From Clostridium sp. K4410.MGS-306 (lineage in GTDB: Bacteria > Cyanobacteriota > Vampirovibrionia > Gastranaerophilales > Gastranaerophilaceae), in the NCBI GenBank assembly GCA_000980375.1, contig LARD01000025.1, forward strand, positions 21,521 to 85,520: a stretch of 64,000 bases of DNA. The letters run 5' to 3'. Both the position numbers and the translations under genes were made by a program. Shown here one piece after another: positions 1 to 8,469 of the stretch (position 1 is the first letter of the stretch; each line of letters opens with the position of its first letter). The notes under the pieces were generated by a model, which was not told where the DNA came from, did not search any database, and worked only from the letters and a program-made list of their open reading frames with translations.

Positions 1-246
1 GTCTTCAAGGTCAGTTTCAGGTGTATCTGATTGCAATATTGTATCAATTTGTTTAAGAAGTTTGGCTTTTTCTGCCGCAATGTCAAATTTTTTTAATTTG
101 ATATTAGGCAGTGCGCCAAATGTTATAAATTTATCCCGCTTGTGTGATAGTGCAAAGTTATTTGCTTCATACTTTACAGGCACGGTTTTTTTATTTTTAA
201 CATTGTAGTTGTTATTAACAGTGTAAGATAGGCTTGTGATTTTCAT
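1..246 (-). CDS. Hypothetical protein, 3' part cut off by the window edge
   Basis: The open frame reads leftward from an ATG at 246 and runs 82 codons to the window edge without a stop, so only the N-terminus is seen. It begins MKITSLSYTVNNNY, has no signal peptide, and carries the short segment FITFGALP near residue 40, followed by a Lys-rich stretch. Several other unrelated proteins in this window carry a comparable F-x-G/S/A segment near the N-terminus, so this is probably a member of the same lineage-type group. The SD is weak (TGGAAT about 5 nt before the start). The function is not recognisable. Confidence 0.7.
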   Translation of the reverse strand, partial: MKITSLSYTVNNNYNVKNKKTVPVKYEANNFALSHKRDKFITFGALPNIKLKKFDIAAEKAKLLKQIDTILQSDTPETDLED

Positions 247-392
247 ATTAATTCCATGTGTTTATTTTAAAATCCATCAAAAAAATTTTTTGCGCATTAT
301 TAATTATTTCTACAATTTCTTTACACAATGTTCCATAAGCAAATCAGGTATAGTAAAATTATAGAACTCTTTACTAAAAAGAAAGGATAGAT

Positions 393-1118
393 ATGAAAAG
401 ATTAACAGCTGTTGTTGCTGCTTTGGGTGCAGTTATCATGATGGGCTCTGCTGCATATTGTGCAGAGGTAAAAGATGCTCAATATTATTTTAAGCAAGGA
501 AACGACATTGAGTGGAAAAATAACAGACTCGGGGCAATTGACTCATATACTGAAGCCTTAAAATTAAACCCTGATTATGTGGAAGCGCGTGTAGCAAGAG
601 GCAAATTGTATTATTTTACAGGACAGTATGCTAAAGCATTAGAGGATTTTAATTATTTTTATAACAAACCGAACTATGGCCCGACTGTGTATTATGAGTT
701 TCGTATCAACTGCAAAAAGAAACTGGGACAATATGCAGAAGCTGTTGATGATATGTATGAGGTAATTCTTGCATACGGTGGAAATTCCAGGCTTTTGCAA
801 GATATGATGGATACTGTTAACCAGCATTCTGATCTTGAGTATAAACTCAAACCCGTGTCTCATCCTGAGCTGCTTGCAAAATATAAACCTAATGCAAAAA
901 AACTGAGAGATTATGCAAAAAATTGTGCTGATGATAAATCAAATGCAAAAAACAAAGAGTATGCTGATTTCTTTATGGAGATGGCATCTGCAATGGATCC
1001 TGAGGTTACACATTATTCCAAAGTGATTTATGATACACCCGATAACAGTGCACCTGCCAGAATGTCACCCACTCAAGACGGTGCAGAAGTTATGGATGTT
1101 GATATTCAGGTAAAATAA
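393..1118 (+). CDS. Secreted tetratricopeptide-repeat protein
   Basis: This is a 241-residue protein starting with a clear signal peptide (MKRLTAVVAALGAVIMMGS, likely cleaved after AYCA), so it acts in the periplasm or at the envelope. After it come TPR-type helical pairs: a unit around residues 28-60 with the pattern G-x-x-E/D-W-K...A-I-x-x-Y-x-x-A-L-x-L-N-P-x-Y, then A-x-x-x-R-G...G-Q-Y-x-K-A-L-x-D-F and G-Q-Y-A-E-A-V-D-D. TPRs mediate protein contacts, and no catalytic motif is visible. The start is set by an AAAGGA SD 7 nt upstream. The gene converges on the next one, with stops 2 nt apart. The specific partner is unknown. Confidence 0.85.
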   Translation: MKRLTAVVAALGAVIMMGSAAYCAEVKDAQYYFKQGNDIEWKNNRLGAIDSYTEALKLNPDYVEARVARGKLYYFTGQYAKALEDFNYFYNKPNYGPTVYYEFRINCKKKLGQYAEAVDDMYEVILAYGGNSRLLQDMMDTVNQHSDLEYKLKPVSHPELLAKYKPNAKKLRDYAKNCADDKSNAKNKEYADFFMEMASAMDPEVTHYSKVIYDTPDNSAPARMSPTQDGAEVMDVDIQVK

Positions 1119-1120
1119 AA

Positions 1121-3187
1121 TTATCTGTTTTCTGAAATTAAGGCATTGCTCTTTGTAATGTCTTTTTTTAATGATTCAATAAACTCCGGTCTGTATAAGT
1201 ATCCGAGATGTCCTCCGTTGCTCACAATTACTGTTTTTTTACCTGTGTAGTTTTTGAGTGTGCGCAATTGTTTTTTGTTTATCAAATAATCATCTAAAGT
1301 GTGATAGATTCTAAAGTTTTCTGCTTTTTTAAGATAATCTGAAATTGAATACAAGCTGCAATCATAAGCAAGAGATTTCAATGTCATATCGTCTGACAGA
1401 AGATATTTTTTTGCATAGTCTTGAAAATTTGTATTGTGGATGCTTGCGTAAAGCTCTTTTTTATCAGGAGATTTGCTATTTTCAATTGCAAAAATCAAAT
1501 CAGAGAGTTTTTGATGCATGATAAAGCCGGTAATAAGCTTGGCTTCTTCTTGTGAAAACGGCAAAGATTCAAATTTGAAGTTTTTTTCGTCTTTTTTGTT
1601 ATAAATTTGAATTACTTTTGCAGCTGTGAGAGCAACTCGTTCTTTTAGATTGGAGGGATTTTCGCTCCATTGTTCACTGTTTTTATCCATGCTGTTCATC
1701 GCATATAAAAGCTCAATGGGAGGATTGATTGCAATGTATTTTGATATGTTGAGTGTGTTTTCCTGAGATTCCTTTGCTGCTACAAAAAGACTTGTTAACG
1801 CACCAAAAGATGTGCCAATAAGAATATTGTCCTGAAATTTGCATTTGTATTTGGTTTGAAGCGAATCAATTATTTGAGTTGTAACCATTCTCAAATGTTT
1901 CGCATCGTTTGATGGAATACCAGGTTTGTAGGTGTCAGGCATGCTTTTGACAAACTCCCATTGAAAATGGCTGCCCTGTATAATTACAGAATAACCCGCG
2001 TCAAAAAAGAGTTTTGCAAGCACCACACTGTGGTGGGAGGTTATGCCTTCACCTGTTGATGGATAAACTATGGCAACAGGTGAATTTTTATCCTTTTGCA
2101 TAATATATCTGTATTTGTAGTTTTCTTTATCAGGATCTATATTTACAGATCCGGTTCTTATCCTTTTTGCAAAACACCTGTTCCACAAAGAAAGTTCATT
2201 CCAAATAGAGTCGTTTATGCCAGGTAAATCAAAAAGTGCAGTTCTCATTGAGTCTGTAACGGGGTCCTGCGGGTTATAGTCTTCTAATACCATATCTGCT
2301 TTTAAATCATCCGGCTGAATAATTACCTTTTGCGCCTGAGCACTTCCTTCGATTACTGTATTTTTTACTTTTACGATATTTGGCTCTTCTTCATTAACCT
2401 CTGTATGAGAAATTTCATTTTCGTCAAATGCTTTTTGCGTTTTTTCTATAACGTCAGCCCTGTCAAGATTTGCTGTTTTGATATGGTTTTCTATGCCGTA
2501 AAGTTTTTTCATTATGTCATAGGGGTCAGCATATGTGGATTCAATCATTTTGCTTATTGGCTGCATATAAGAAGTTCTGTTCACAAGAATGCCTGCTTTT
2601 ACTGCCGCCAGCACAGGACTTGCTATGTATGATGACGGGTTAAGTCCTGCGTCCAGAATTCTCCCCGCAATGTTTCTGGGGCTTGTTGACATTAGTATTG
2701 GAATGACAAGATAAGGCCCTTGTTTCACTTTACATTTTGCAAGAGCTTGTTCCATATTTTCCTGTACAGGTTCAATTTTAAAAATTTTTTTTGCAGGGTC
2801 ATAAAGACCGCCAAGCCCTATAGTAGTATTTGTTAAAAAACGTACAGTTTCTGTGCCTGACGCTTTAAAATCTCTTTGAACAAGCGTACTCACGAGTCTT
2901 ATGGGGTATTCAATATTGTTTGTTGCGCTCATTATTCTGTCCATTCCATACTGCGGCATTACAGATGCCCAAACTGTATGGACAGGACGCAAAACACATT
3001 TGTTCAACCCTCCGTTAAAGGTAAAAACCTTTCTGTTAAACTTTTCAAACTTATCATTACCGACAAACTCATAGCCGTAATCAGGATATTTATTTTTTTG
3101 TACTCCAGCTTCCAATGCAATTACGTTATTGGAATTTAGGCATAACAAAACGGCCCATACGGCCAGAGCTTTTTTGATATTAAGCAT
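1121..3187 (-). CDS. MlaA (VacJ)-family domain fused to an alpha/beta hydrolase
   Basis: The ATG at 3187 is chosen over an upstream in-frame start because it follows a strong SD (AGAGGAG) and begins a signal peptide (MLNIKKALAVWAVLLCLNS). Residues about 40-250 look like MlaA: FEKFNRKVFTFN, a middle resembling the family (YPIRLVSTLVQRDF, FLTNTTIGLGGLYDPA) and NPSSY. MlaA works in the outer membrane, removing surface phospholipid in the Mla pathway. Residues about 380-688 look like an alpha/beta hydrolase: nucleophile elbow GTSFGAL near 457, a candidate Asp in the segment DDYLI, and a late His in GGHLGYL near 658. No canonical lipobox is seen, unlike classical MlaA. A lipid-related hydrolase role (phospholipase or lipase) is inference. 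Confidence 0.75.
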   Translation of the reverse strand: MLNIKKALAVWAVLLCLNSNNVIALEAGVQKNKYPDYGYEFVGNDKFEKFNRKVFTFNGGLNKCVLRPVHTVWASVMPQYGMDRIMSATNNIEYPIRLVSTLVQRDFKASGTETVRFLTNTTIGLGGLYDPAKKIFKIEPVQENMEQALAKCKVKQGPYLVIPILMSTSPRNIAGRILDAGLNPSSYIASPVLAAVKAGILVNRTSYMQPISKMIESTYADPYDIMKKLYGIENHIKTANLDRADVIEKTQKAFDENEISHTEVNEEEPNIVKVKNTVIEGSAQAQKVIIQPDDLKADMVLEDYNPQDPVTDSMRTALFDLPGINDSIWNELSLWNRCFAKRIRTGSVNIDPDKENYKYRYIMQKDKNSPVAIVYPSTGEGITSHHSVVLAKLFFDAGYSVIIQGSHFQWEFVKSMPDTYKPGIPSNDAKHLRMVTTQIIDSLQTKYKCKFQDNILIGTSFGALTSLFVAAKESQENTLNISKYIAINPPIELLYAMNSMDKNSEQWSENPSNLKERVALTAAKVIQIYNKKDEKNFKFESLPFSQEEAKLITGFIMHQKLSDLIFAIENSKSPDKKELYASIHNTNFQDYAKKYLLSDDMTLKSLAYDCSLYSISDYLKKAENFRIYHTLDDYLINKKQLRTLKNYTGKKTVIVSNGGHLGYLYRPEFIESLKKDITKSNALISENR

Positions 3188-3322
3188 TTTTCTCCTCTTC
3201 TGATTTGCGTTATAATTTATATTCTTATATTGATAATTTATTTTATGAATATGAGAAAATATCTTCATTGCACAAAAGGGTATTATTGTAAGATATAAAT
3301 TAAAAATGAAAACGAGGTGTAT

Positions 3323-3913
3323 ATGAACGAAAAAGAAAGAATGCTTGCAGGACTTATGTACGACGCAACTGATAAAGAGCTTGAAAAAGAACGTTTTGCT
3401 GCTGAGGAATTATATTTTAAATTTAACAACCTTCCCCCTTCAAAAAATGAAGAAAAGCTCGAAATATTAAAACAGCTCTTTGGAAAAATCGGCAAAAATT
3501 CTTACATTCGCTCTACATTATATTGCGACTACGGCTATAACATAGAAATAGGTGATAATTTTTATGCAAATCACAACCTTACAATTTTGGATTGTGCAAA
3601 AGTAAAATTTGGCGACAATGTTTTTATAGCACCTAATTGCGGTTTTTACTGCGCCGGACACCCCCTTGATGCACAGGAAAGAAATACACTCATAGAATAT
3701 GCTAAGCCTATTACCGTAGGCAACAATGTTTGGATAGGCGCAGATGTCTGTGTTATGCCCGGTGTAACAATCGGTGATAATACAGTAATAGGTGCCGGCA
3801 GTGTTGTTATAAAAGATATTCCCTCAAACGTACTGGCTGCAGGAAACCCGTGTAAAGTTATTAGAGAATTGACAGAAGCTGATAAATATAAATACGGAAA
3901 ATATAAAGAATAA
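3323..3913 (+). CDS. maa: Sugar O-acetyltransferase of the maltose/galactoside acetyltransferase type
   Basis: This 196-residue protein belongs to the left-handed beta-helix (hexapeptide repeat) acetyltransferases, which move acetyl from acetyl-CoA to a sugar hydroxyl. The N-terminus (MNEKERMLAGLMYDA) is the maltose/galactoside acetyltransferase lead domain. The hexapeptide repeats follow (IGDNFYANHNLTILD, VTIGDNTVIGAG), with the catalytic His in the segment CAGHPLD. ATG 3323 follows a GAGG SD at 7 nt; a GTG six bases upstream overlaps that SD and is less likely. The gene is convergent with the metal-sensor repressor, 8 nt between stops. The exact acceptor sugar cannot be told. Confidence 0.88.
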   Translation: MNEKERMLAGLMYDATDKELEKERFAAEELYFKFNNLPPSKNEEKLEILKQLFGKIGKNSYIRSTLYCDYGYNIEIGDNFYANHNLTILDCAKVKFGDNVFIAPNCGFYCAGHPLDAQERNTLIEYAKPITVGNNVWIGADVCVMPGVTIGDNTVIGAGSVVIKDIPSNVLAAGNPCKVIRELTEADKYKYGKYKE

Positions 3914-3921
3914 TCGTTGCT

Positions 3922-4272
3922 TTATTCACATACGTGTTCCAGAGCTTTTTCAAGTATTGATTTTACATGGTGGTCGTTTAGGGCATAATAAACATTTTTG
4001 CCTTTTTTTTCGGCACGTACGAGTTTTGCTGTTCTTAAAACTTTGAGCTGGTGAGATACCGCTGATTTTGTCATATTTAAAAGTACTGCAAGGTCGCCAA
4101 CGCACATTTCACTTTCTTCCAGCGCCCATAATAGTTGTATGCGTGTACCGTCACCCATTACTTTAAAAAAGTCTGAAAGCTCATATAAAAGGCTCATTTC
4201 AGGCATGTTAGGTTTAACTTTATTGACTATGTCTATGTTAATTGCTTCACAATCGGATTTTTTAATTTCCAT
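3922..4272 (-). CDS. ArsR/SmtB-family metal-sensing repressor with a complete alpha-5 zinc site
   Basis: This 116-residue winged-helix repressor has the recognition segment LLNMTKSAVSHQLKVLR and the wing RAEKKGKNVYYAL. At the C-terminus the order D-x-H-(x10)-H-x2-E (DHHVKSILEKALEHVCE) matches the alpha-5 zinc ligand spacing of SmtB (Asp104, His106, His117, Glu120). That predicts zinc (possibly cobalt) sensing, with release from DNA on metal binding. It also has MCVGDLA where CadC/ArsR have ELCVCDL, so the alpha-3 cysteine pair is incomplete. The SD AAAGAGG lies 8 nt upstream. It is divergent from the P1B ATPase at 4450, with three operator copies between them, so it very likely represses the pump and itself. 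Confidence 0.92.
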   Translation of the reverse strand: MEIKKSDCEAINIDIVNKVKPNMPEMSLLYELSDFFKVMGDGTRIQLLWALEESEMCVGDLAVLLNMTKSAVSHQLKVLRTAKLVRAEKKGKNVYYALNDHHVKSILEKALEHVCE

Positions 4273-4320
4273 TTTAAAAGCCTCTTTAATTAAAGTTTTT
4301 TTATTGTTTTATTATAGCAC

Positions 4321-4340
4321 AATTGAACAATTATTCAATT
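4321..4340. promoter_or_regulatory. ArsR-type operator 1
   Basis: AATTGAA-N6-TTCAATT is an inverted repeat with 7-bp arms. It lies on the repressor-proximal side of the divergent gap, in position to control the repressor gene. The core TGAA-N6-TTCA is the usual operator core of the ArsR/SmtB family. Confidence 0.75.
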
Positions 4341-4375
4341 ATGTTAAGTTTATAAACAAATTGTCTGCTTTAGGG

Positions 4376-4405
4376 TTGACAATTGAACGGTTGTTCAATT
4401 ATACT
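4376..4405 (+). promoter_or_regulatory. Promoter of the metal ATPase, with operator 2 in its spacer
   Basis: TTGACA (4376-4381) and TATACT (4400-4405) are separated by 18 bp. The spacer is almost exactly a perfect inverted repeat, AATTGAAC-GGTT-GTTCAATT (4381-4400). A repressor dimer here would block RNA polymerase directly. Confidence 0.8.
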
Positions 4406-4417
4406 ACAAATATACAG

Positions 4418-4433
4418 TTGAACAATTATTCAA
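4418..4433. promoter_or_regulatory. ArsR-type operator 3
   Basis: TTGAA-N6-TTCAA lies just downstream of the predicted -10 and 16 bp before the ATPase start codon. It is the third copy of the same inverted repeat in the divergent gap. Confidence 0.72.
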
Positions 4434-4449
4434 TTATGAGGTAATAAAT

Positions 4450-6330
4450 ATGTGCGATAACCATCATGAACACGGCCATTGCCACAGCCATGAAACGGCC
4501 CTGATTGACGTCAGAATAAGAGTTTTAGCGGCTATTACAGTTTTTGTTTTAGGTTTATTAATTGATTTATCAAGTTACGCAAAATTTATTGTGTTTTTAA
4601 CAGCATATATTATTGCAGGTGGGGATGTGCTCTTTAAGGCTCTCAAAAATATTTTTAGAGGAAAAGTGTTTGACGAAAATTTTTTGATGGGTATTGCCAC
4701 AATCGGTGCGTTTGCAATTAGAGAATATCCGGAAGCTGTTATGGTAATGATTTTGTATCAAATTGGAGAATATCTACAAGACAAGGCTGTTGAAAAATCT
4801 AAAGATTCTATTACTCAGTTGATGGATATCAGGCCTGATTATGCCAATATTGAAGCAGACGGAAAAATCATCCAAAAAACACCTTCGAGTATTAATATAG
4901 GTGATACAATAGTTGTGAGAACAGGAGAAAAAATCCCTCTGGACGGAACTGTTATAGATGGGACTGCTTTTATTGACACATCTGCTCTTACAGGTGAATC
5001 TGTTCCAAGACAAATCACTTGTGCAGACAAGGCTATAAGCGGCTGTATTAATACCAATGGGGTTATTAAAATTCGTGTAGAAAAAGCATTTGGCGAGTCT
5101 ACAGTTTCAAAAATTCTTGAGCTTGTTGAACACGCAAGTTCAAAAAAGGCCAAAGCAGAGAATTTTATTACAAAATTTGCAAGATACTACACACCGGCCG
5201 TTGTTATAGGTGCAGTTATGCTGGCTTTAGTGCCCCCGTTACTTTTTGGCGGTGGTTTTGAAATCTGGCTATCAAGAGCTTTGACTTTCCTTGTTATTTC
5301 TTGTCCTTGTGCTCTTGTAATTTCTGTTCCGTTAACATTTTTTGCCGGTATTGGCGGTGCTTCTAAAAAAGGTATACTTGTAAAAGGAAGCAGCTATTTG
5401 GAAGCTCTTTCAAAACCTTATGCAGTTGTTTTTGATAAAACAGGCACTTTGACAAAAGGAACATTTTCTGTATCCGGGGTTGTTCCTTGTAACAACGTAA
5501 CAGAACAAGAGCTTATTGAATATACAGCAATGGCTGAAAATTACTCAAATCATCCTATTGCCGTTTCTCTAAAACAATATTATGCAAGAGAAATTGATAC
5601 ATCTTTAATTAAAAATGTGCAAGAAATTGCCGGAAACGGAGTAAGCGCATACGTAAATAATCATCATATTCTTGCGGGTAATGCTGCTTTGATGGAAAGA
5701 TTTGATATTGCATATAAAAAAGTATGCGAAGAAGGAACAACTGTTTATGTTGCAAAGGATGGTCAATATATAGGTTATATAGTTATTTCCGATGAAATAA
5801 AAGATGATTCAAAAGTTGCAATTTGTGAGCTTAATCCTATTGTTGAGCAAACATATTTGTTAACAGGAGATACTCAAAATGCGACAGAAGCAGTTGCTAA
5901 TAAATTAGGCATTGGAAAAGCCTATACAGGGCTTTTACCTGTGGATAAAGTAGCAAAACTCGAAGAAATAATGAACCATAGGCAAAGCTCTAAGAGTGTC
6001 ATATTTGTTGGTGACGGTATTAATGATGCTCCGGTTCTTACACGTGCAGATGTTGGCATAGCTATGGGAGCACTTGGCTCTGATGCTGCTATTGAAGCTG
6101 CAGATGTTGTGATTATGGATGATCAGCCTTCAAAAATCCCGACTGCAATAAAAATAGCACAAAAAACTATGGCCATTGTAAAACAAAATATAGCTTTTGC
6201 TATAGGTGTAAAAATTGTTTTTCTTATACTTGGTGCAGCAGGTTTTATTACAATGTGGGGTGCTGTATTTGCGGATGTCGGGGTTACCCTTATCGCTGTA
6301 ATAAATTCATTGCGTGCATTGCGTGTTTAA
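4450..6330 (+). CDS. P1B-type heavy-metal-exporting ATPase (Zn/Cd/Pb class)
   Basis: This 626-residue pump uses ATP to expel soft divalent metal across the inner membrane. It shows the P-type hallmarks in order: TGES in the actuator domain (near residue 180), the CPC metal motif in a membrane helix (SCPCALV), phosphorylation site DKTGTLTKG, and hinge GDGINDAPVL. The CPC motif and the neighbouring zinc-type sensor favour zinc/cadmium/lead over copper. The N-terminus has no ferredoxin-like HMA domain; instead it has a short His/Cys-rich tail (HHEHGHCHSHE) that may bind zinc. ATG 4450 follows GAGGTAATAA. Expression should rise with zinc through the divergent SmtB-type repressor and its three operators. 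Confidence 0.95.
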   Translation: MCDNHHEHGHCHSHETALIDVRIRVLAAITVFVLGLLIDLSSYAKFIVFLTAYIIAGGDVLFKALKNIFRGKVFDENFLMGIATIGAFAIREYPEAVMVMILYQIGEYLQDKAVEKSKDSITQLMDIRPDYANIEADGKIIQKTPSSINIGDTIVVRTGEKIPLDGTVIDGTAFIDTSALTGESVPRQITCADKAISGCINTNGVIKIRVEKAFGESTVSKILELVEHASSKKAKAENFITKFARYYTPAVVIGAVMLALVPPLLFGGGFEIWLSRALTFLVISCPCALVISVPLTFFAGIGGASKKGILVKGSSYLEALSKPYAVVFDKTGTLTKGTFSVSGVVPCNNVTEQELIEYTAMAENYSNHPIAVSLKQYYAREIDTSLIKNVQEIAGNGVSAYVNNHHILAGNAALMERFDIAYKKVCEEGTTVYVAKDGQYIGYIVISDEIKDDSKVAICELNPIVEQTYLLTGDTQNATEAVANKLGIGKAYTGLLPVDKVAKLEEIMNHRQSSKSVIFVGDGINDAPVLTRADVGIAMGALGSDAAIEAADVVIMDDQPSKIPTAIKIAQKTMAIVKQNIAFAIGVKIVFLILGAAGFITMWGAVFADVGVTLIAVINSLRALRV

Positions 6331-6372
6331 GCCATCTTAAGATATACTATATCAATAAGGAGGCTGAATGTG

Positions 6373-6984
6373 ATGAAAAAGATTTTTATTTTATTTTTGA
6401 GCCTTATGGTCTCTTCTCCGGTTTTTGCCAAAAGTACTGTAATTGTACAAAGCTTAAGTAATTTTTCCAGCATGAATCCACAGTACACAATTTCTGTAAA
6501 AGTTGCAAAAACACATAAGTTTAAAAGCGGTTTTACTTTGCAGCAGGGCACTGTTATTAATTCAAAGGTTGTTAAAATTACCGAACCAAAACGCGGTAAA
6601 AGAAACGTTTATATAGTTGTCCAGCCTTCTACACTCACAATTCCGGCCAAAAAACAAAAACGTGCTTTTAAAAGTGTGCACCTTATGGCAAAAGTTACAC
6701 CCCATAAAAAATTAAACAAAAAGCAGGCAGCACAAAAAGGGGCAGTAAGTGCAACGGGAATTGTAATACCTGGATTTTCTCAAGTTTATTATTTTTGCAA
6801 AGGTTATAACAATCCTGAAAAAGGCAAAACCAGACTTGCCTCAGGCGGAAGGTGCGCTTATAAGAATTCTCCCCTTGTATACGTTGAAAAGGGCGATGAG
6901 CTAAAAATAAAAAAAGGCGATTACCTTAAAATGAAATTTTATGATGAAAATAAGCCAAAGTGGAAGGTTTTTAAAAGCTTGTAG
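6373..6984 (+). CDS. Secreted basic protein of unknown function
   Basis: This 203-residue protein begins with a signal peptide (MKKIFILFLSLMVSSPVFA, cleavage after AKS likely) and is Lys-rich throughout. The mature part seems to be beta-rich, with short repeats of hydrophobic strands between basic turns (KVVKITEPKRGKRNVYIVV, then another strand pair after residue 150). Two Cys (YYFCKGY and GGRCAY) could form a disulfide. The start is the ATG at 6373, placed 9 nt after a strong AAGGAGG SD; a GTG at 6370 is an alternative. It follows the metal pump by 40 nt and may read through from it, but nothing links it to metals. No known family recognised. Confidence 0.75.
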   Translation: MKKIFILFLSLMVSSPVFAKSTVIVQSLSNFSSMNPQYTISVKVAKTHKFKSGFTLQQGTVINSKVVKITEPKRGKRNVYIVVQPSTLTIPAKKQKRAFKSVHLMAKVTPHKKLNKKQAAQKGAVSATGIVIPGFSQVYYFCKGYNNPEKGKTRLASGGRCAYKNSPLVYVEKGDELKIKKGDYLKMKFYDENKPKWKVFKSL

Positions 6985-7072
6985 TATTGTTCAATATCTT
7001 GATACACTTTTTGGGGATTAATTTATAGACAATTCCTGTTAAAACTCTTAATAAAAAAAGAAAGGATTTTTT

Positions 7073-7807
7073 ATGAAAAGAGTTTTGATAACAGGAGCTT
7101 CCTCAGGCATAGGTAAGGCTGCCAGCACGCTTTTTTTAGAAAGAGGTTGGCAAGTAATAATGGTTGATAAAGTAGAAGATGAACAGCTCAATGCTGATTT
7201 GAAAAAACAATACAAAGATAACGTATACTTTTATTTGGGCGATATTTCTCAAAATGATACAGTGATGCTTCTTTATGATTTTGTGCTGGAAAAAACAGCA
7301 GGAGTAGATTCTCTTATAAATAATGCAGGTATTATCCAGCACGGATATCTCCACAGCGCAGATGAATATGAGTGGGATGAGATTTTTAATACAGACGTAA
7401 AATCAATATATTTAACAACAAAATATTTTGTTCCTGACATGATAAAAAGAGGCAGCGGTACTATAGTAAATACAGCTTCAATTTCCGGATTGCTCGGTGA
7501 TTTTAAAATGCCGATTTATAACGCAGCAAAGGGCGCTGTAGTTAATTTGACCAGAGCAATGGCACTTGATTATGCTGAATTTGGTATAAGAGTTAACAGC
7601 ATTTGTCCCAGCGCAATTAGGACACCTCTGATTAAAGGCCCATTAGAGCCTCATATCGAGGTAAATCCTATGAAAAGAATAGGAGAACCGATAGAAGCGG
7701 CTAAGGCTATATATTTTCTTGCAAGTGATGAATCAAGCTTTATTAACGGTACAAACTTGCCTGTCACAGGCGGACTCGAAGCCCACACCGGACAGCCTAG
7801 AAAATAA
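7073..7807 (+). CDS. Short-chain dehydrogenase/reductase (SDR)
   Basis: This is a 244-residue classical SDR using NAD(P)(H). The cofactor motif TGASSGIG is at residues 7-14, NNAG is near 83, the catalytic Ser lies in TASISG near 138, and the Tyr-x3-Lys pair is YNAAK near 151. An acidic residue at the end of beta-2 (VDKVED) suggests NAD rather than NADP. FabG-like length, but with no acyl-carrier context. The substrate is not predictable and a sugar or polyol alcohol is possible. AAAGGA SD, 7 nt. It ends just before a strong bidirectional terminator. Confidence 0.9.
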   Translation: MKRVLITGASSGIGKAASTLFLERGWQVIMVDKVEDEQLNADLKKQYKDNVYFYLGDISQNDTVMLLYDFVLEKTAGVDSLINNAGIIQHGYLHSADEYEWDEIFNTDVKSIYLTTKYFVPDMIKRGSGTIVNTASISGLLGDFKMPIYNAAKGAVVNLTRAMALDYAEFGIRVNSICPSAIRTPLIKGPLEPHIEVNPMKRIGEPIEAAKAIYFLASDESSFINGTNLPVTGGLEAHTGQPRK

Positions 7808-7812
7808 ACAAC

Positions 7813-7835
7813 AAGCGGACTTTTATAGTCCGCTT
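7813..7835. terminator. Bidirectional intrinsic terminator
   Basis: AAGCGGACT and AGTCCGCTT form a perfect 9-bp stem with loop TTTAT. It sits between two convergent genes, with T-rich sequence on both exits, and just touches the stop codon of the leftward gene. Confidence 0.88.
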
Positions 7836-8290
7836 TATATTCTTTGATTTTTTATATATTTTTCTTTCATATCAAAATATCTTTGGCACTGTTGTATTTT
7901 ATCGTATCCGAGCATTGTGCCAAGCATAAAATCCTGTTCCGGTGTGAGCTTGTATAGTCTGCTGTCAAATGTAGAAACTACTTTGATACAATCTTTATTG
8001 CCAAAAAATACGTTTATATTTTTTCCATTTACTTCGTTAATGACATAGGGAATATTTTCTTTTTTTAGCCGATTTTCAATAATCTCTTTATTCGCTGCTT
8101 TTTCTGTTGTAAGAACCAGATTTCTTAAACCTTTCTTATATTCGTAAATATGGTGATAAAATACTCTTAATTCGTTGAATTGTCTGGTATTGGGCCGGTC
8201 AGATGCAGAAAAACTAACCACCTTTTTGTTTGTATTTATTACGTTTTTTTTTGTAAAAAATTGGTTTGTTCCAATAGATTGTATACTCAT
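7835..8290 (-). CDS. DUF2023-like protein with N-terminal lineage motif
   Basis: A 151-residue protein without signal peptide. Residues about 45-145 contain FYHHIYEYKKGLRNLVLTT, then ENIPYVINEVNGKNINVFFG and LTPEQDFMLGTMLGYD. This resembles my memory of the DUF2023 family (small proteins of unknown function; recognition by pattern, not search). The extra 40 residues at the N-terminus carry VVSFSAS, like the F-x-G/S segment of several other proteins here. A CGGAG SD lies 6 nt before ATG 8290. It is convergent with the SDR gene. No function is proposed. Confidence 0.7.
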   Translation of the reverse strand: MSIQSIGTNQFFTKKNVINTNKKVVSFSASDRPNTRQFNELRVFYHHIYEYKKGLRNLVLTTEKAANKEIIENRLKKENIPYVINEVNGKNINVFFGNKDCIKVVSTFDSRLYKLTPEQDFMLGTMLGYDKIQQCQRYFDMKEKYIKNQRI

Positions 8291-8342
8291 ATAACTCCGA
8301 TATTTAACTCTTATATTATAAATGTAAGTCTAGGCTAACTTT

Positions 8343-8371
8343 TTGTCAAGAAAAAATTATATTTTTATACA
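8343..8371 (+). promoter_or_regulatory. Promoter for peroxiredoxin-thioredoxin pair
   Basis: TTGTCA (8343-8348), 17-bp spacer, TATACA (8366-8371), followed by about 90 nt of leader containing a weak hairpin (TGCC and GGCA arms around 8374-8404). No obvious PerR or OxyR site could be assigned by eye. Confidence 0.55.
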
Positions 8372-8469
8372 ATGCCTGATTTTTAAATATTAGATTAAAA
8401 GGCAATGAAAAAATATTGTTGTCATACGAATATATGCTTATATCTTTTACAACAGGGAAAGGAATGCAT

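Noticed and set aside
6368-6373. ATGTGA mini-frame between SD and start of the 6373 gene
   Set aside because: Start-stop pairs occur by chance; no evidence for regulation.
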